Positions 1-5,644 of a DNA stretch of 5,644 bases are shown here, piece after piece (positions within the stretch are counted from its first letter, which is position 1; each line of letters opens with the position of its first letter). A program made the position numbers and the translations under genes. Where the stretch lies: the NCBI GenBank assembly GCA_013139625.1, contig WTAK01000054.1:1-5644 (forward strand). The letters are read 5' to 3'. Under the pieces are notes generated by a model, which made no database searches, had not been told where the DNA came from, and saw nothing but the letters and a program-made list of their open reading frames with translations. The stretch is from Candidatus Delongbacteria bacterium. Its GTDB lineage: Bacteria > UBA4055.

Positions 1-1
1 T

Positions 2-106
2 GAGAAGAAAGCAATGGTTCAAGAAGCTGCTGATCTACTGAATAAGCTGGAGAATCAATTTAATGGAATTCAATCTATCTCTGATGATATTGATGTAGAA
101 GTTTAA
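2..106 (+). CDS. C-terminal end of an unidentified protein (5' truncated)
   Basis: An open frame enters from the left edge and ends at TAA 104-106, giving the last 34 residues of a protein. The segment starts with a charged, probably helical stretch (Glu-Lys-Lys-Ala, then heptad-like Leu/Ala/Met spacing through LLNKLENQF) and ends in an acidic tail (DDIDVEV). This would fit the end of a coiled-coil or helical-bundle protein, but it is too short to assign to a family. The stop lies only 2 nt before the start of the L,D-transpeptidase gene, so the two are probably co-transcribed and perhaps translationally coupled. That it is coding is inferred from the tight junction, the same strand and the plausible amino-acid composition; the function is unknown. 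Confidence 0.6.
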   Translation, partial: EKKAMVQEAADLLNKLENQFNGIQSISDDIDVEV

Positions 107-108
107 TC

Positions 109-558
109 ATGAAGATAGACATCTCTATAAAAAATCAGGCACTTACTTTTACTCACAGAAAGGTGAAACTCATTTATCCTGTTTCAACATCCAAGTACGG
201 TGAGGGTTACAAGGAAGGAAGTTTGAAAACACCGATTGGAAAGTTTGAAGTTTGTCAGAAAATAGGAGCGAGAGCTCCTTTTGGAGCAATATTTAAAGAC
301 CGAAGATTTACAGGCAAATTAGCTAAGATAAATGATGAAAATCATGAAGATGTGATTACTTCGAGGATTTTAAGGCTAAAAGGACTTCAGAAGAAAAATG
401 CGAACACCTACAAAAGATATATTTATATTCACGGGACAAAGAACGAATCGACCATAGGGCAAAAAGGCTCTATAGGTTGTATTCGGATGAATAATCAGGA
501 TATAATTGAATTACATTCCCATGTTAAAGTCGGATGTAAAGTTTATATTCGTAAATAA
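109..558 (+). CDS. L,D-transpeptidase (YkuD-fold) family protein, no signal peptide
   Basis: A 149-residue protein that is essentially one YkuD/ErfK-YbiS-YcfS-YnhG catalytic domain. Characterised members form or exchange peptidoglycan 3-3 cross-links, or attach proteins, using a Cys nucleophile. Visible landmarks in order are an N-terminal strand (IDISIKNQALTF), the YPVSTSKYG segment (23-31), GS.KTPIGKF (37-46), RRFTGK (65-70), TSRILRLKGL (84-93), YIYIHGT with H108, and SIGCIRM (121-127) with the presumed nucleophile C124. The usual motif is S/T-H-G-C; here Ile122 replaces that second His, while the H108/C124 pair is kept. There is no signal peptide or membrane segment. I recall a similar short leaderless subfamily in proteobacteria, so this is probably not a misplaced start; the N-terminal strand supports ATG 109. 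The ribosome site is weak (AGAAG, 97-101), which suits coupling to the upstream gene. Without a leader, access to periplasmic peptidoglycan is unexplained. The fold is confident; activity and substrate are not. Confidence 0.9.
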   Translation: MKIDISIKNQALTFTHRKVKLIYPVSTSKYGEGYKEGSLKTPIGKFEVCQKIGARAPFGAIFKDRRFTGKLAKINDENHEDVITSRILRLKGLQKKNANTYKRYIYIHGTKNESTIGQKGSIGCIRMNNQDIIELHSHVKVGCKVYIRK

Positions 559-564
559 TTAGCA

Positions 565-613
565 AAAAATATTTTTTATCTATTGACTATTTATATAATT
601 ATTATTATATAAT
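565..613 (+). promoter_or_regulatory. Candidate sigma70-type promoter with UP-like element
   Basis: The gap before the large secreted-protein gene contains TTGACT (583-588) as a -35 candidate. Two overlapping -10 candidates follow: TATATA at 606-611 (17-nt spacer) and TATAAT at 608-613 (19-nt spacer). Immediately upstream, 565-575 reads AAAAATATTTT, which fits the distal half of the E. coli UP-element consensus (AAAWWTWTTTT) at about the right distance from the -35. Transcription would begin near 619-622, leaving a leader of roughly 22-25 nt. The arrangement resembles the general bacterial consensus rather than the Bacteroidetes -33/-7 type (TTTG/TAnnTTTG). Caution: in such A/T-rich DNA a TATAAT match alone is weak evidence; the combination is what supports the call. 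Confidence 0.55.
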
Positions 614-631
614 ACTTATAACATTTTTAAT

Positions 632-636
632 AGGAG
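632..636 (+). promoter_or_regulatory. Shine-Dalgarno site of first large secreted-protein gene
   Basis: AGGAG lies 7 nt before ATG 644. It is much stronger than the site before the L,D-transpeptidase gene. It fixes the start at 644, which also gives a complete signal peptide. Confidence 0.85.
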
Positions 637-643
637 ATTTTAG

Positions 644-694
644 ATGATAAAAACAATTTTATTTTTTATGTTAATAAGTATTTCGATGTTTGCT
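644..694 (+). other. Signal peptide coding region of first large protein
   Basis: Codons 1-17 encode a short basic start (Met-Ile-Lys), a hydrophobic core rich in Ile, Leu, Phe and Met, and Ser-Met-Phe-Ala before Gln18. Cleavage after Ala17 by signal peptidase I is inferred. Residue -3 is Met rather than a small residue, so the exact site is slightly uncertain. No lipobox Cys is present. Confidence 0.8.
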
Positions 695-3600
695 CAGAGC
701 TATAATAAATATGAAGGTTACATAAAGAAACCTTCCGGTATAGATGTTAGGAATCCTAAAGAAGATGAATTTATTGAAAATAGAGTTCATAGAGTTGGAT
801 TATTTTGGATGAATATCACGAACATGGGTGTTTTTGGAAATCCTGCTTCATGGGTTCTTTATTTTGAAGATCCATGTACAGGAAGACAGGCTGTTGGTGG
901 CGATATGCCAGGTGGAGAAGACAAACAATATCTTTACGATGGAGCATTGTGGTTTGGAGGTTATTTAGATTCTGCAGAAGTAAATGTAAATGGTACAAAT
1001 GCGACAATTTTCCAAGGGCCTTTAGTTTCTACTGGTTCTGTGTACTACGGTTATCATACTTTTGAATTATTACCATTTCTTTTTGATGAAGATGAAAGCG
1101 GCGCAACTCTTGGAAGGATAAATGAAACATCAAATATAGAAGGTAGGATAAACTGTTTGTTCGAAGATGTTTATGATCCTGCAGCTTCAGCAGAAGAACA
1201 ATTTAATACAATGTACACAGATAAATACCCTTATTATTCTAATGATGTATATGACGGGAGATATCATGTCCCATTAGGAATTGAAGTAAGACAGAGGACA
1301 TATTCGTGGTCATATAAATTTGCAGAGAAGTTTATAATACTTGATTACACCTTATATAATAGAAATGAAGATCAAAAAGATATCTACGATTTTTTTATGG
1401 GTGTTAATATTGATCCTGATATTGGAAGAAAAGATGGACATGATTATTACGTTGACGATATTTGTGGATTTATCAATGAATGGGAAGATTATATTGATCC
1501 TGCAACCGGTGAAAACAGAACTGTAGATCTTAATTTCGCATGGTCAGCAGACAATGATGGTAGAGAGCTTGAGCAGGTGACAGTTGGTGGCGGTATGGTA
1601 CCGACTTTTAGAGAACCACTGAGAGGAAGCCCATTGGATGGAGCTACAGGAGTTTTTACAATGAGAGTATTAAGGAATCCAAATCCAAATTTGAGATATT
1701 CATTTAATATCTATTCCGGGGCTGTATGGGATGAGAGTTATGATTGGAGCCCGAGATGGAAAGTGGGTGAGCATAGTGATTGGGGATTTGATCTTACCAC
1801 AAAACAAAAAGGATATGATGATGTGAATTATGATAGTTTATATTCATCCTATAATGGCGAATTTGTTGCTAACGGGATAACTGAAGGAACGCCATATGGA
1901 GATAAGGGAAGATATATGGTTATGTCAAATTTTGAATATGATTACGCAATAACTGATACAAGAGAAGTTTATCTCGGAGTATTTGAAGATCCACCGAGTT
2001 TGATTGGGACCCCTTTTGCTCAAGCAGATAAATGGCAGCCTTGGATCATTTCAGGTACAGAACAGGAAGGTGAATATCCGGATGGAACCATAGAAGATTT
2101 GAACGATATGGCAAATGGAGGAGATATAAAATATATTCTATCTTTTGGTCCACTAGGAGAAGAAAGCTATGTTAATGTAGGAATAGATCTTAATCATGAT
2201 GGATCAATTGATGATTTTGTTAATAAACAGGTATGGAAATTTGCATATGGAGATTCAATAAAACTAACATTAGCTTTCACTGCAAGTGAGGATTTTCATA
2301 TTTCAGTATCTCAAACGGCCAAATATAACAGCCCATACGTGGTTGATCTTAATCAAGGTGTAAACACATCCTTGTTTAATTGGTACGATGCGTACTATAA
2401 TGTAGTTTGGGCTGAGAGAGTATATGATCAACCAATGTATGATACACCTATAACCAGAAATGGAGAAACTAAAACAGATGGTTGGTATGGAGAAGATGTG
2501 GGAGCTGATGGTATTTTTACAGATCCGGTTGTTAATCCTATCTGCTGGTGGAATAATTCTTTTTATGAAGGTCCTGATGAAGGAGAAATAGATTTCGAAT
2601 TGACTACATTTACAAATGAATTTATTGATCCTTATGGTAGGACAGCCACAAGTGAAGATGATCTGCTACCTTTTGGTAGGGAAGAGGTTGATAGTGAGAA
2701 TAAATACGGAATAACAGGATCCAGAGATACTGGGGAAGGATTTGGAAGAATGGTCAGATACCATCAGTCTGACGGAGTTGCGAATAGAGGTGAATATGTA
2801 AGATTTGGATATAATAACGGGAAGCTTGATCCCGGTGATGGTGTTCCTGATTATCAAGTGCCACCTCCACCTGTTTCTCCAAAGATAAATGTATCGTACG
2901 CAGATAAAGATGTGATTGTAGAATGGTGTTCTCATGAATTTTATGAAGTGCAAGGTATTAAAGGTGCTGCAGGACCTGAACATTCAATAGATACCTTTTC
3001 TAGAAGAAGGGATTTTGAAGGATATCAGATCCAGGTAGCTCCTCGGAATGAAAAGGATGAATATGCTGAAATATTTACAGTTGATAAAATAAATTATGTT
3101 TATGAAAATGTAGTGGAATACGAAGAATATCTTAATATTCCGATATCGGAAGATTCAATATTAGCTAATCCTGACGATTATCCTCCGTTGCTAACTTATG
3201 CAGGTAAAGTTTGGCAGCTAATACCTTTTAAGGAAAATATATCGTATAGAGAAAACCATTCAAAGGATGGAGTTTATACATTTACAGCAACTCAGGACTC
3301 TATAGAGTTAGCTAGTGGAGATAGTACAAGAACTGTAGTATTCTATAACTATAAATTTGTTCTACATAATAAACTTTACGGTAAAGAGAATTACATATCT
3401 GTTACGGCCTCTGACCATGGAGATCCGGTTACAGAAACACCTTCAATGAAATCTGATCCCAGAATCAATGCGGTTTCTATAATACCAAGTAAGTTGACTT
3501 ACAAAACTGATGTTGTCGTATTTCCTAATCCATACAGAGACGATGTAGATTATCAGGCTTTAGGGTGGGAAAATTTAGATGGGGATACTTGGTATGAACA

Positions 3601-3859
3601 GGATAGAAGGATTATGTTCATGAATCTTCCAAAGAGATGTGTTTTGAAAATATATACATTAGCAGGCGACTTGGTGAAAACCATTGCCCATAACGGAAAT
3701 GCGGCTACCGATACTCCTTATCAACAAGGTGAAAATGGAGCATACTGGAATTTTATTTCTGAGAATAATCAGGCTGCAGTTTCTGGGATATATTTGTTCA
3801 GCGTGCAGGATGTTGATAGCAATTTTGAATTTGTCGGTAAATTTGTAATTATAAAATAA
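644..3859 (+). CDS. Large T9SS-type secreted surface protein, first of tandem paralogs
   Basis: A complete 1071-residue exported protein of unknown biochemical function. Residues 1-17 form a Sec signal peptide (Lys3, hydrophobic core, cleavage expected after Ala17), leaving Gln18 as the new N-terminus. Residues 44 to about 600 form a large conserved region shared with the next gene: it starts ENRVHRVGLFW, has GDMPGG and LWFGGYLDS, and three Cys also present in the neighbour (C78, C171, C274). D515-D524 (DLNHDGSIDD) resembles a calcium-binding loop. A Gly/Asp-rich linker (NGKLDPGDGVPD, 725-736) leads to Pro740-743 and a probable fibronectin-III-like region (about 746-920, with VIVEW and DFEGYQI). 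The C-terminus (about 954-1071) is a T9SS type A-like sorting domain: FPNPYR (960-965), RRIMFMNLP (988-996), IYTLAGDLV, SGIYLF (1047-1052) and terminal KFVIIK. From known T9SS biology the protein should cross the outer membrane and be released or anchored at the surface. Composition is rich in Asp, Glu, Tyr and Trp. It could be a structural, adhesive or binding protein; no catalytic motif was recognised. Confidence 0.93.
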   Translation: MIKTILFFMLISISMFAQSYNKYEGYIKKPSGIDVRNPKEDEFIENRVHRVGLFWMNITNMGVFGNPASWVLYFEDPCTGRQAVGGDMPGGEDKQYLYDGALWFGGYLDSAEVNVNGTNATIFQGPLVSTGSVYYGYHTFELLPFLFDEDESGATLGRINETSNIEGRINCLFEDVYDPAASAEEQFNTMYTDKYPYYSNDVYDGRYHVPLGIEVRQRTYSWSYKFAEKFIILDYTLYNRNEDQKDIYDFFMGVNIDPDIGRKDGHDYYVDDICGFINEWEDYIDPATGENRTVDLNFAWSADNDGRELEQVTVGGGMVPTFREPLRGSPLDGATGVFTMRVLRNPNPNLRYSFNIYSGAVWDESYDWSPRWKVGEHSDWGFDLTTKQKGYDDVNYDSLYSSYNGEFVANGITEGTPYGDKGRYMVMSNFEYDYAITDTREVYLGVFEDPPSLIGTPFAQADKWQPWIISGTEQEGEYPDGTIEDLNDMANGGDIKYILSFGPLGEESYVNVGIDLNHDGSIDDFVNKQVWKFAYGDSIKLTLAFTASEDFHISVSQTAKYNSPYVVDLNQGVNTSLFNWYDAYYNVVWAERVYDQPMYDTPITRNGETKTDGWYGEDVGADGIFTDPVVNPICWWNNSFYEGPDEGEIDFELTTFTNEFIDPYGRTATSEDDLLPFGREEVDSENKYGITGSRDTGEGFGRMVRYHQSDGVANRGEYVRFGYNNGKLDPGDGVPDYQVPPPPVSPKINVSYADKDVIVEWCSHEFYEVQGIKGAAGPEHSIDTFSRRRDFEGYQIQVAPRNEKDEYAEIFTVDKINYVYENVVEYEEYLNIPISEDSILANPDDYPPLLTYAGKVWQLIPFKENISYRENHSKDGVYTFTATQDSIELASGDSTRTVVFYNYKFVLHNKLYGKENYISVTASDHGDPVTETPSMKSDPRINAVSIIPSKLTYKTDVVVFPNPYRDDVDYQALGWENLDGDTWYEQDRRIMFMNLPKRCVLKIYTLAGDLVKTIAHNGNAATDTPYQQGENGAYWNFISENNQAAVSGIYLFSVQDVDSNFEFVGKFVIIK
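773..2438 (+). repeat. Tandem gene duplication, copy 1 (aligns with 4003-5644)
   Basis: Codons 44-598 of the first large gene align with codons 44-590 of the second. At DNA level the copies are clearly diverged, mostly at third codon positions. Short identical tracts remain, such as 29 nt at 776-804 (= 4006-4034) and 29 nt at 1376-1404 (= 4600-4628). The real repeat probably continues past the window edge. Confidence 0.9.
3503..3859 (+). other. T9SS type A-like C-terminal sorting domain of first large protein
   Basis: Residues 954-1071 match the general pattern of type IX secretion sorting domains. They have a Phe-Pro-Asn-Pro start after hydrophobic VVV, a beta-strand KIYTLAGDLVKTI, a Trp-containing strand before NNQAAVSGIYLF, and a closing GKFVIIK. 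The segment is longer than a minimal sorting domain because of an insert between FPNPYR and RRIMF. I recall this longer version (RRI.F.NLP followed by C...IYTL.GDLV) as common in Ignavibacteria, Marinimicrobia and related phyla. The T9SS machinery itself is not in the window. Confidence 0.87.
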
Positions 3860-3861
3860 CT

Positions 3862-3865
3862 GGAG
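3862..3865 (+). promoter_or_regulatory. Shine-Dalgarno site of second large secreted-protein gene
   Basis: GGAG ends 8 nt before ATG 3874, inside a 14-nt gap after the preceding stop. There is no room for a terminator and no sign of a separate promoter, so the two large genes are most simply one transcript. Confidence 0.8.
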
Positions 3866-3873
3866 ATCGAAAG

Positions 3874-3924
3874 ATGAAAAAGATGATTTTTTTACTTTTG
3901 CTAGTAAATATATTACTTTCTGCT
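3874..3924 (+). other. Signal peptide coding region of second large protein
   Basis: Codons 1-17 encode Met-Lys-Lys, a Leu/Ile/Val core and Leu-Ser-Ala, followed by Gln18. The cleavage position and the +1 Gln are the same as in the upstream paralog, although the hydrophobic core sequence differs. Confidence 0.85.
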
Positions 3925-5644
3925 CAAACTCCTGATGAAATAGAGATACGAGAGCAAAGATCTAAATATCTCTATGATCTTCAACAAAAACAAGATTTCA
4001 GCATAGAAAATAGAGTTCATAGAGTTGGATTATTCTGGTTGAATATTACAAATATGGGCACATTTGGTAATAGTATGTATTTAAATGATCCATGTACAGG
4101 AAAATTGGCAGTGTTTGGAGATATGCCCGGAGGTGAAGAAGTACGATTTTTGTATGAAGGTTCATTATGGTTTGGAGGATATTTAGATTCTGCAATAGTC
4201 AATGTTAACGGAACAAATGCAACAGTATTTCAAGGACCTTTGGTATCTACAGGAAATGCTTTATGGACAAGTTGGTATTCTTCAAATGAATTATCTCCAA
4301 TTTTATTTGATGAAGATCCGTCCGGGGCGATTTTGGGTAGGATAACAGAAACTTCAAATGTTGAGGGTAGGATAAATTGCTTATTCGAAGATGTTTATGA
4401 TCCTGCGGCTTCAGCCCAAGAACAGTTTGAAACTATGTACACAGATAAGTATATTGGTAATGCTTATGATATATTCGACAAAAGAAGTCATATTCCATTA
4501 GGGATCGAAGTAAAACAAAAATCTTATTCATGGTCATATAAATTTGCTGAAAAATTCATAATCATCGATTACACCTTATATAACAGAAATGAAGAGCAGA
4601 AAGATATCTACGATTTTTTTATGGGTGTACAAGTTGATAATGATATTGGAAGATTAGATGGACTTTCATATTATGCAGATGATCTTTGTGGATTTATTCA
4701 GCAATGGGATGGGTATATAGATCCTGCCACGGGAGAAAATAAGCCGGTTGATCTTAATTTTGCATGGGCTGCTGATAATGATGGAAGAGAGCAAACTAGG
4801 CAATATTTAGGTGGCCCGATCATGGATCCTCGGAGAGGGAAACCTTTAGATGGAGCTACCGGAGTTGCTACTCTAAGAGTTCTTCGAAATCCAAATCCAA
4901 ATCTAAAATATTCATTTAATATAGTTGTACCGGGATATGGTTTAGAACAATATGATTGGGGACCAAGATGGCAACCAGGGTTTCATAGTGATTGGGAATT
5001 CGATCTTTCCAAAAGGCAAAAAGGTTACGATGATACCAACTATGACAGCTTATACACAACTAGGGATTTATATTTAGCTCACGGAAGAACTGAAGGAACT
5101 CCTATTGGAGACATTGGAAGGTATATGGTAATGTCAAATTTTGAATATGATTATGGGATCTTAGATATGCGTGAAGTGTATTTACGTGTATTTGAGGATC
5201 CACCAAATTTAATTGGTACTCCTTTTGCCCAAGCGGATAAATGGCAACCTTGGCTTATGGCAGGAGAATTTCCTGATGGAACGAAGAAGGATTTGAATTA
5301 TATGACAAATGGTACTTCAATGCAATATGTTCTTTCCTTTGGTCCACTTGGTGATGAAAGTTATGTAAATGTCGCCGTAGATTTAGACTTGGATTCATTA
5401 GGTACTTTAGATGATTTTATAAATAAACAAGTATGGAAATTTACATACGGAGATTCTTTAAAATTAACTTTAGCTTTCATTGTTAGTGAAGATTTTCATA
5501 CATCTGTTAGGCAATTTGCAGGATATTGGAGTCCTTATGTTATAGACTTGGATCAAGGTATTGATGAATCATTATTTGAAAACGGATGGTATGATGCATA
5601 CTATAACGTAGTCTGGGCTGAACGAGTTTATGATCAACCAATGT
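3874..5644 (+). CDS. Large secreted surface protein, second tandem paralog (3' truncated by window)
   Basis: The frame is open for 590 codons plus one base, from ATG 3874 to the window end. Residues 1-17 form a signal peptide (MKK, a Leu-rich core, then LSA), with cleavage expected after Ala17 and Gln18 at the new N-terminus, exactly as in the previous gene. Residues 18-43 are a charged segment rich in Glu, Gln, Lys and Arg that is unrelated to the neighbour. From residue 44 the protein aligns with the neighbour to the window edge, through ENRVHRVGLFW, GDMPGGEE, LWFGGYLDS, EGRINCLFEDVYDPAAS, YSWSYKFAEKFII, YDFFMGV, DPATGEN, YMVMSNFEYDY and NVVWAERVYDQPM. Identity is roughly two-thirds to three-quarters by eye, not computed. 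The shared Cys positions are kept. The calcium-loop-like segment is altered here (D503-D514). By homology the missing part should hold the proline linker, fibronectin-like region and sorting domain, but this cannot be seen. No frameshift or stop is present, so it is an intact gene as far as visible. Function unknown. Confidence 0.92.
   Translation, partial: MKKMIFLLLLVNILLSAQTPDEIEIREQRSKYLYDLQQKQDFSIENRVHRVGLFWLNITNMGTFGNSMYLNDPCTGKLAVFGDMPGGEEVRFLYEGSLWFGGYLDSAIVNVNGTNATVFQGPLVSTGNALWTSWYSSNELSPILFDEDPSGAILGRITETSNVEGRINCLFEDVYDPAASAQEQFETMYTDKYIGNAYDIFDKRSHIPLGIEVKQKSYSWSYKFAEKFIIIDYTLYNRNEEQKDIYDFFMGVQVDNDIGRLDGLSYYADDLCGFIQQWDGYIDPATGENKPVDLNFAWAADNDGREQTRQYLGGPIMDPRRGKPLDGATGVATLRVLRNPNPNLKYSFNIVVPGYGLEQYDWGPRWQPGFHSDWEFDLSKRQKGYDDTNYDSLYTTRDLYLAHGRTEGTPIGDIGRYMVMSNFEYDYGILDMREVYLRVFEDPPNLIGTPFAQADKWQPWLMAGEFPDGTKKDLNYMTNGTSMQYVLSFGPLGDESYVNVAVDLDLDSLGTLDDFINKQVWKFTYGDSLKLTLAFIVSEDFHTSVRQFAGYWSPYVIDLDQGIDESLFENGWYDAYYNVVWAERVYDQPM
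4003..5644 (+). repeat. Tandem gene duplication, copy 2 (aligns with 773-2438)
   Basis: Second copy of the duplicated coding block. It is 24 nt shorter than copy 1 over the aligned part, explained by seven in-frame length differences that sum to minus 8 codons. The window ends at the same codon context (DQPM) reached at 2438 in copy 1. Confidence 0.9.

Noticed and set aside
564..577. A6-T-A-T6 palindrome as a terminator of the L,D-transpeptidase gene
   Set aside because: It has no G/C stem and no loop, so it would not form a stable intrinsic terminator. It fits better as an A/T tract upstream of the promoter.
782..797. Short direct repeat TAGAGTT...TAGAGTT near the start of the conserved region (and again at 4012-4027)
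   Set aside because: It simply encodes Arg-Val-His-Arg-Val and is conserved at protein level; there is no reason to see a DNA-binding site.
816..1007. Minus-strand 63-codon frame inside the first large gene
   Set aside because: His/Leu-rich antisense shadow without start signals.
874..1065. Plus-strand 63-codon frame inside the first large gene
   Set aside because: Out-of-frame shadow rich in Arg, Cys and Trp, with no support as a protein.
1341..1526. Plus-strand 61-codon frame inside the first large gene
   Set aside because: Out-of-frame Ile-rich shadow of the coding sequence.
2666..2983. Minus-strand open frame of 105 codons opposite the first large gene
   Set aside because: It lies wholly inside a well-supported gene, has no ribosome site I can see and no recognisable domain. 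The composition looks like an antisense shadow.
3860..3873. Possible promoter or terminator between the two large genes
   Set aside because: The 14-nt gap holds only the ribosome site; there is no room for either element.
4017..4202. Minus-strand 61-codon frame inside the second large gene
   Set aside because: Antisense shadow over a region conserved in the plus-strand reading frame of both paralogs.
1..5644. Transposon, phage, toxin-antitoxin or CRISPR signatures
   Set aside because: I saw no inverted terminal repeats, transposase motifs, short regularly spaced repeats or small gene pairs. The only repeat structure is the paralogous gene duplication.

Overview
The window is AT-rich and fully coding on the plus strand. 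It looks like an FCB-superphylum bacterium (Bacteroidetes, Ignavibacteria, Cloacimonadota, Delongbacteria, Marinimicrobia and relatives). The evidence is a large exported protein ending in a type IX secretion (T9SS) type A-like sorting domain, and two signal peptides that both place Gln directly after the predicted cleavage site. I cannot name the phylum or species from this sequence.

Layout: the last 34 codons of an unidentified gene (2-106) are followed after 2 nt by a short L,D-transpeptidase-fold (YkuD) protein without a signal peptide (109-558). An 85-bp, almost pure A/T gap (559-643) carries a good candidate sigma70-type promoter with an UP-like A/T tract and a strong Shine-Dalgarno site. 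It reads into a complete 1071-residue secreted surface protein (644-3859). Fourteen nucleotides later a second, clearly paralogous gene starts (3874) and runs off the window end with 590 intact codons.

The two big genes are a tandem duplication in one probable operon. From residue 44 of each, the proteins align to the window end with long nearly identical blocks broken by short variable patches. Seven length differences are all in whole codons. Both should be exported by Sec, and the first should then cross the outer membrane through T9SS; the second probably does too, but its C-terminus is outside the window. Their biochemical role is unknown. They resemble a broad, uncharacterised class of large T9SS cargo in FCB lineages with an N-terminal conserved region, a Gly/Asp-rich linker with a proline stretch, a fibronectin-III-like region and the sorting domain.

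No RNA gene, mobile element, CRISPR array or convincing intrinsic terminator was found. The most interesting points are the tandem paralog pair with its loop-restricted divergence, a candidate calcium-loop motif intact in one copy and altered in the other, and the His-to-Ile change in the usual SHGC active-site motif of the L,D-transpeptidase.
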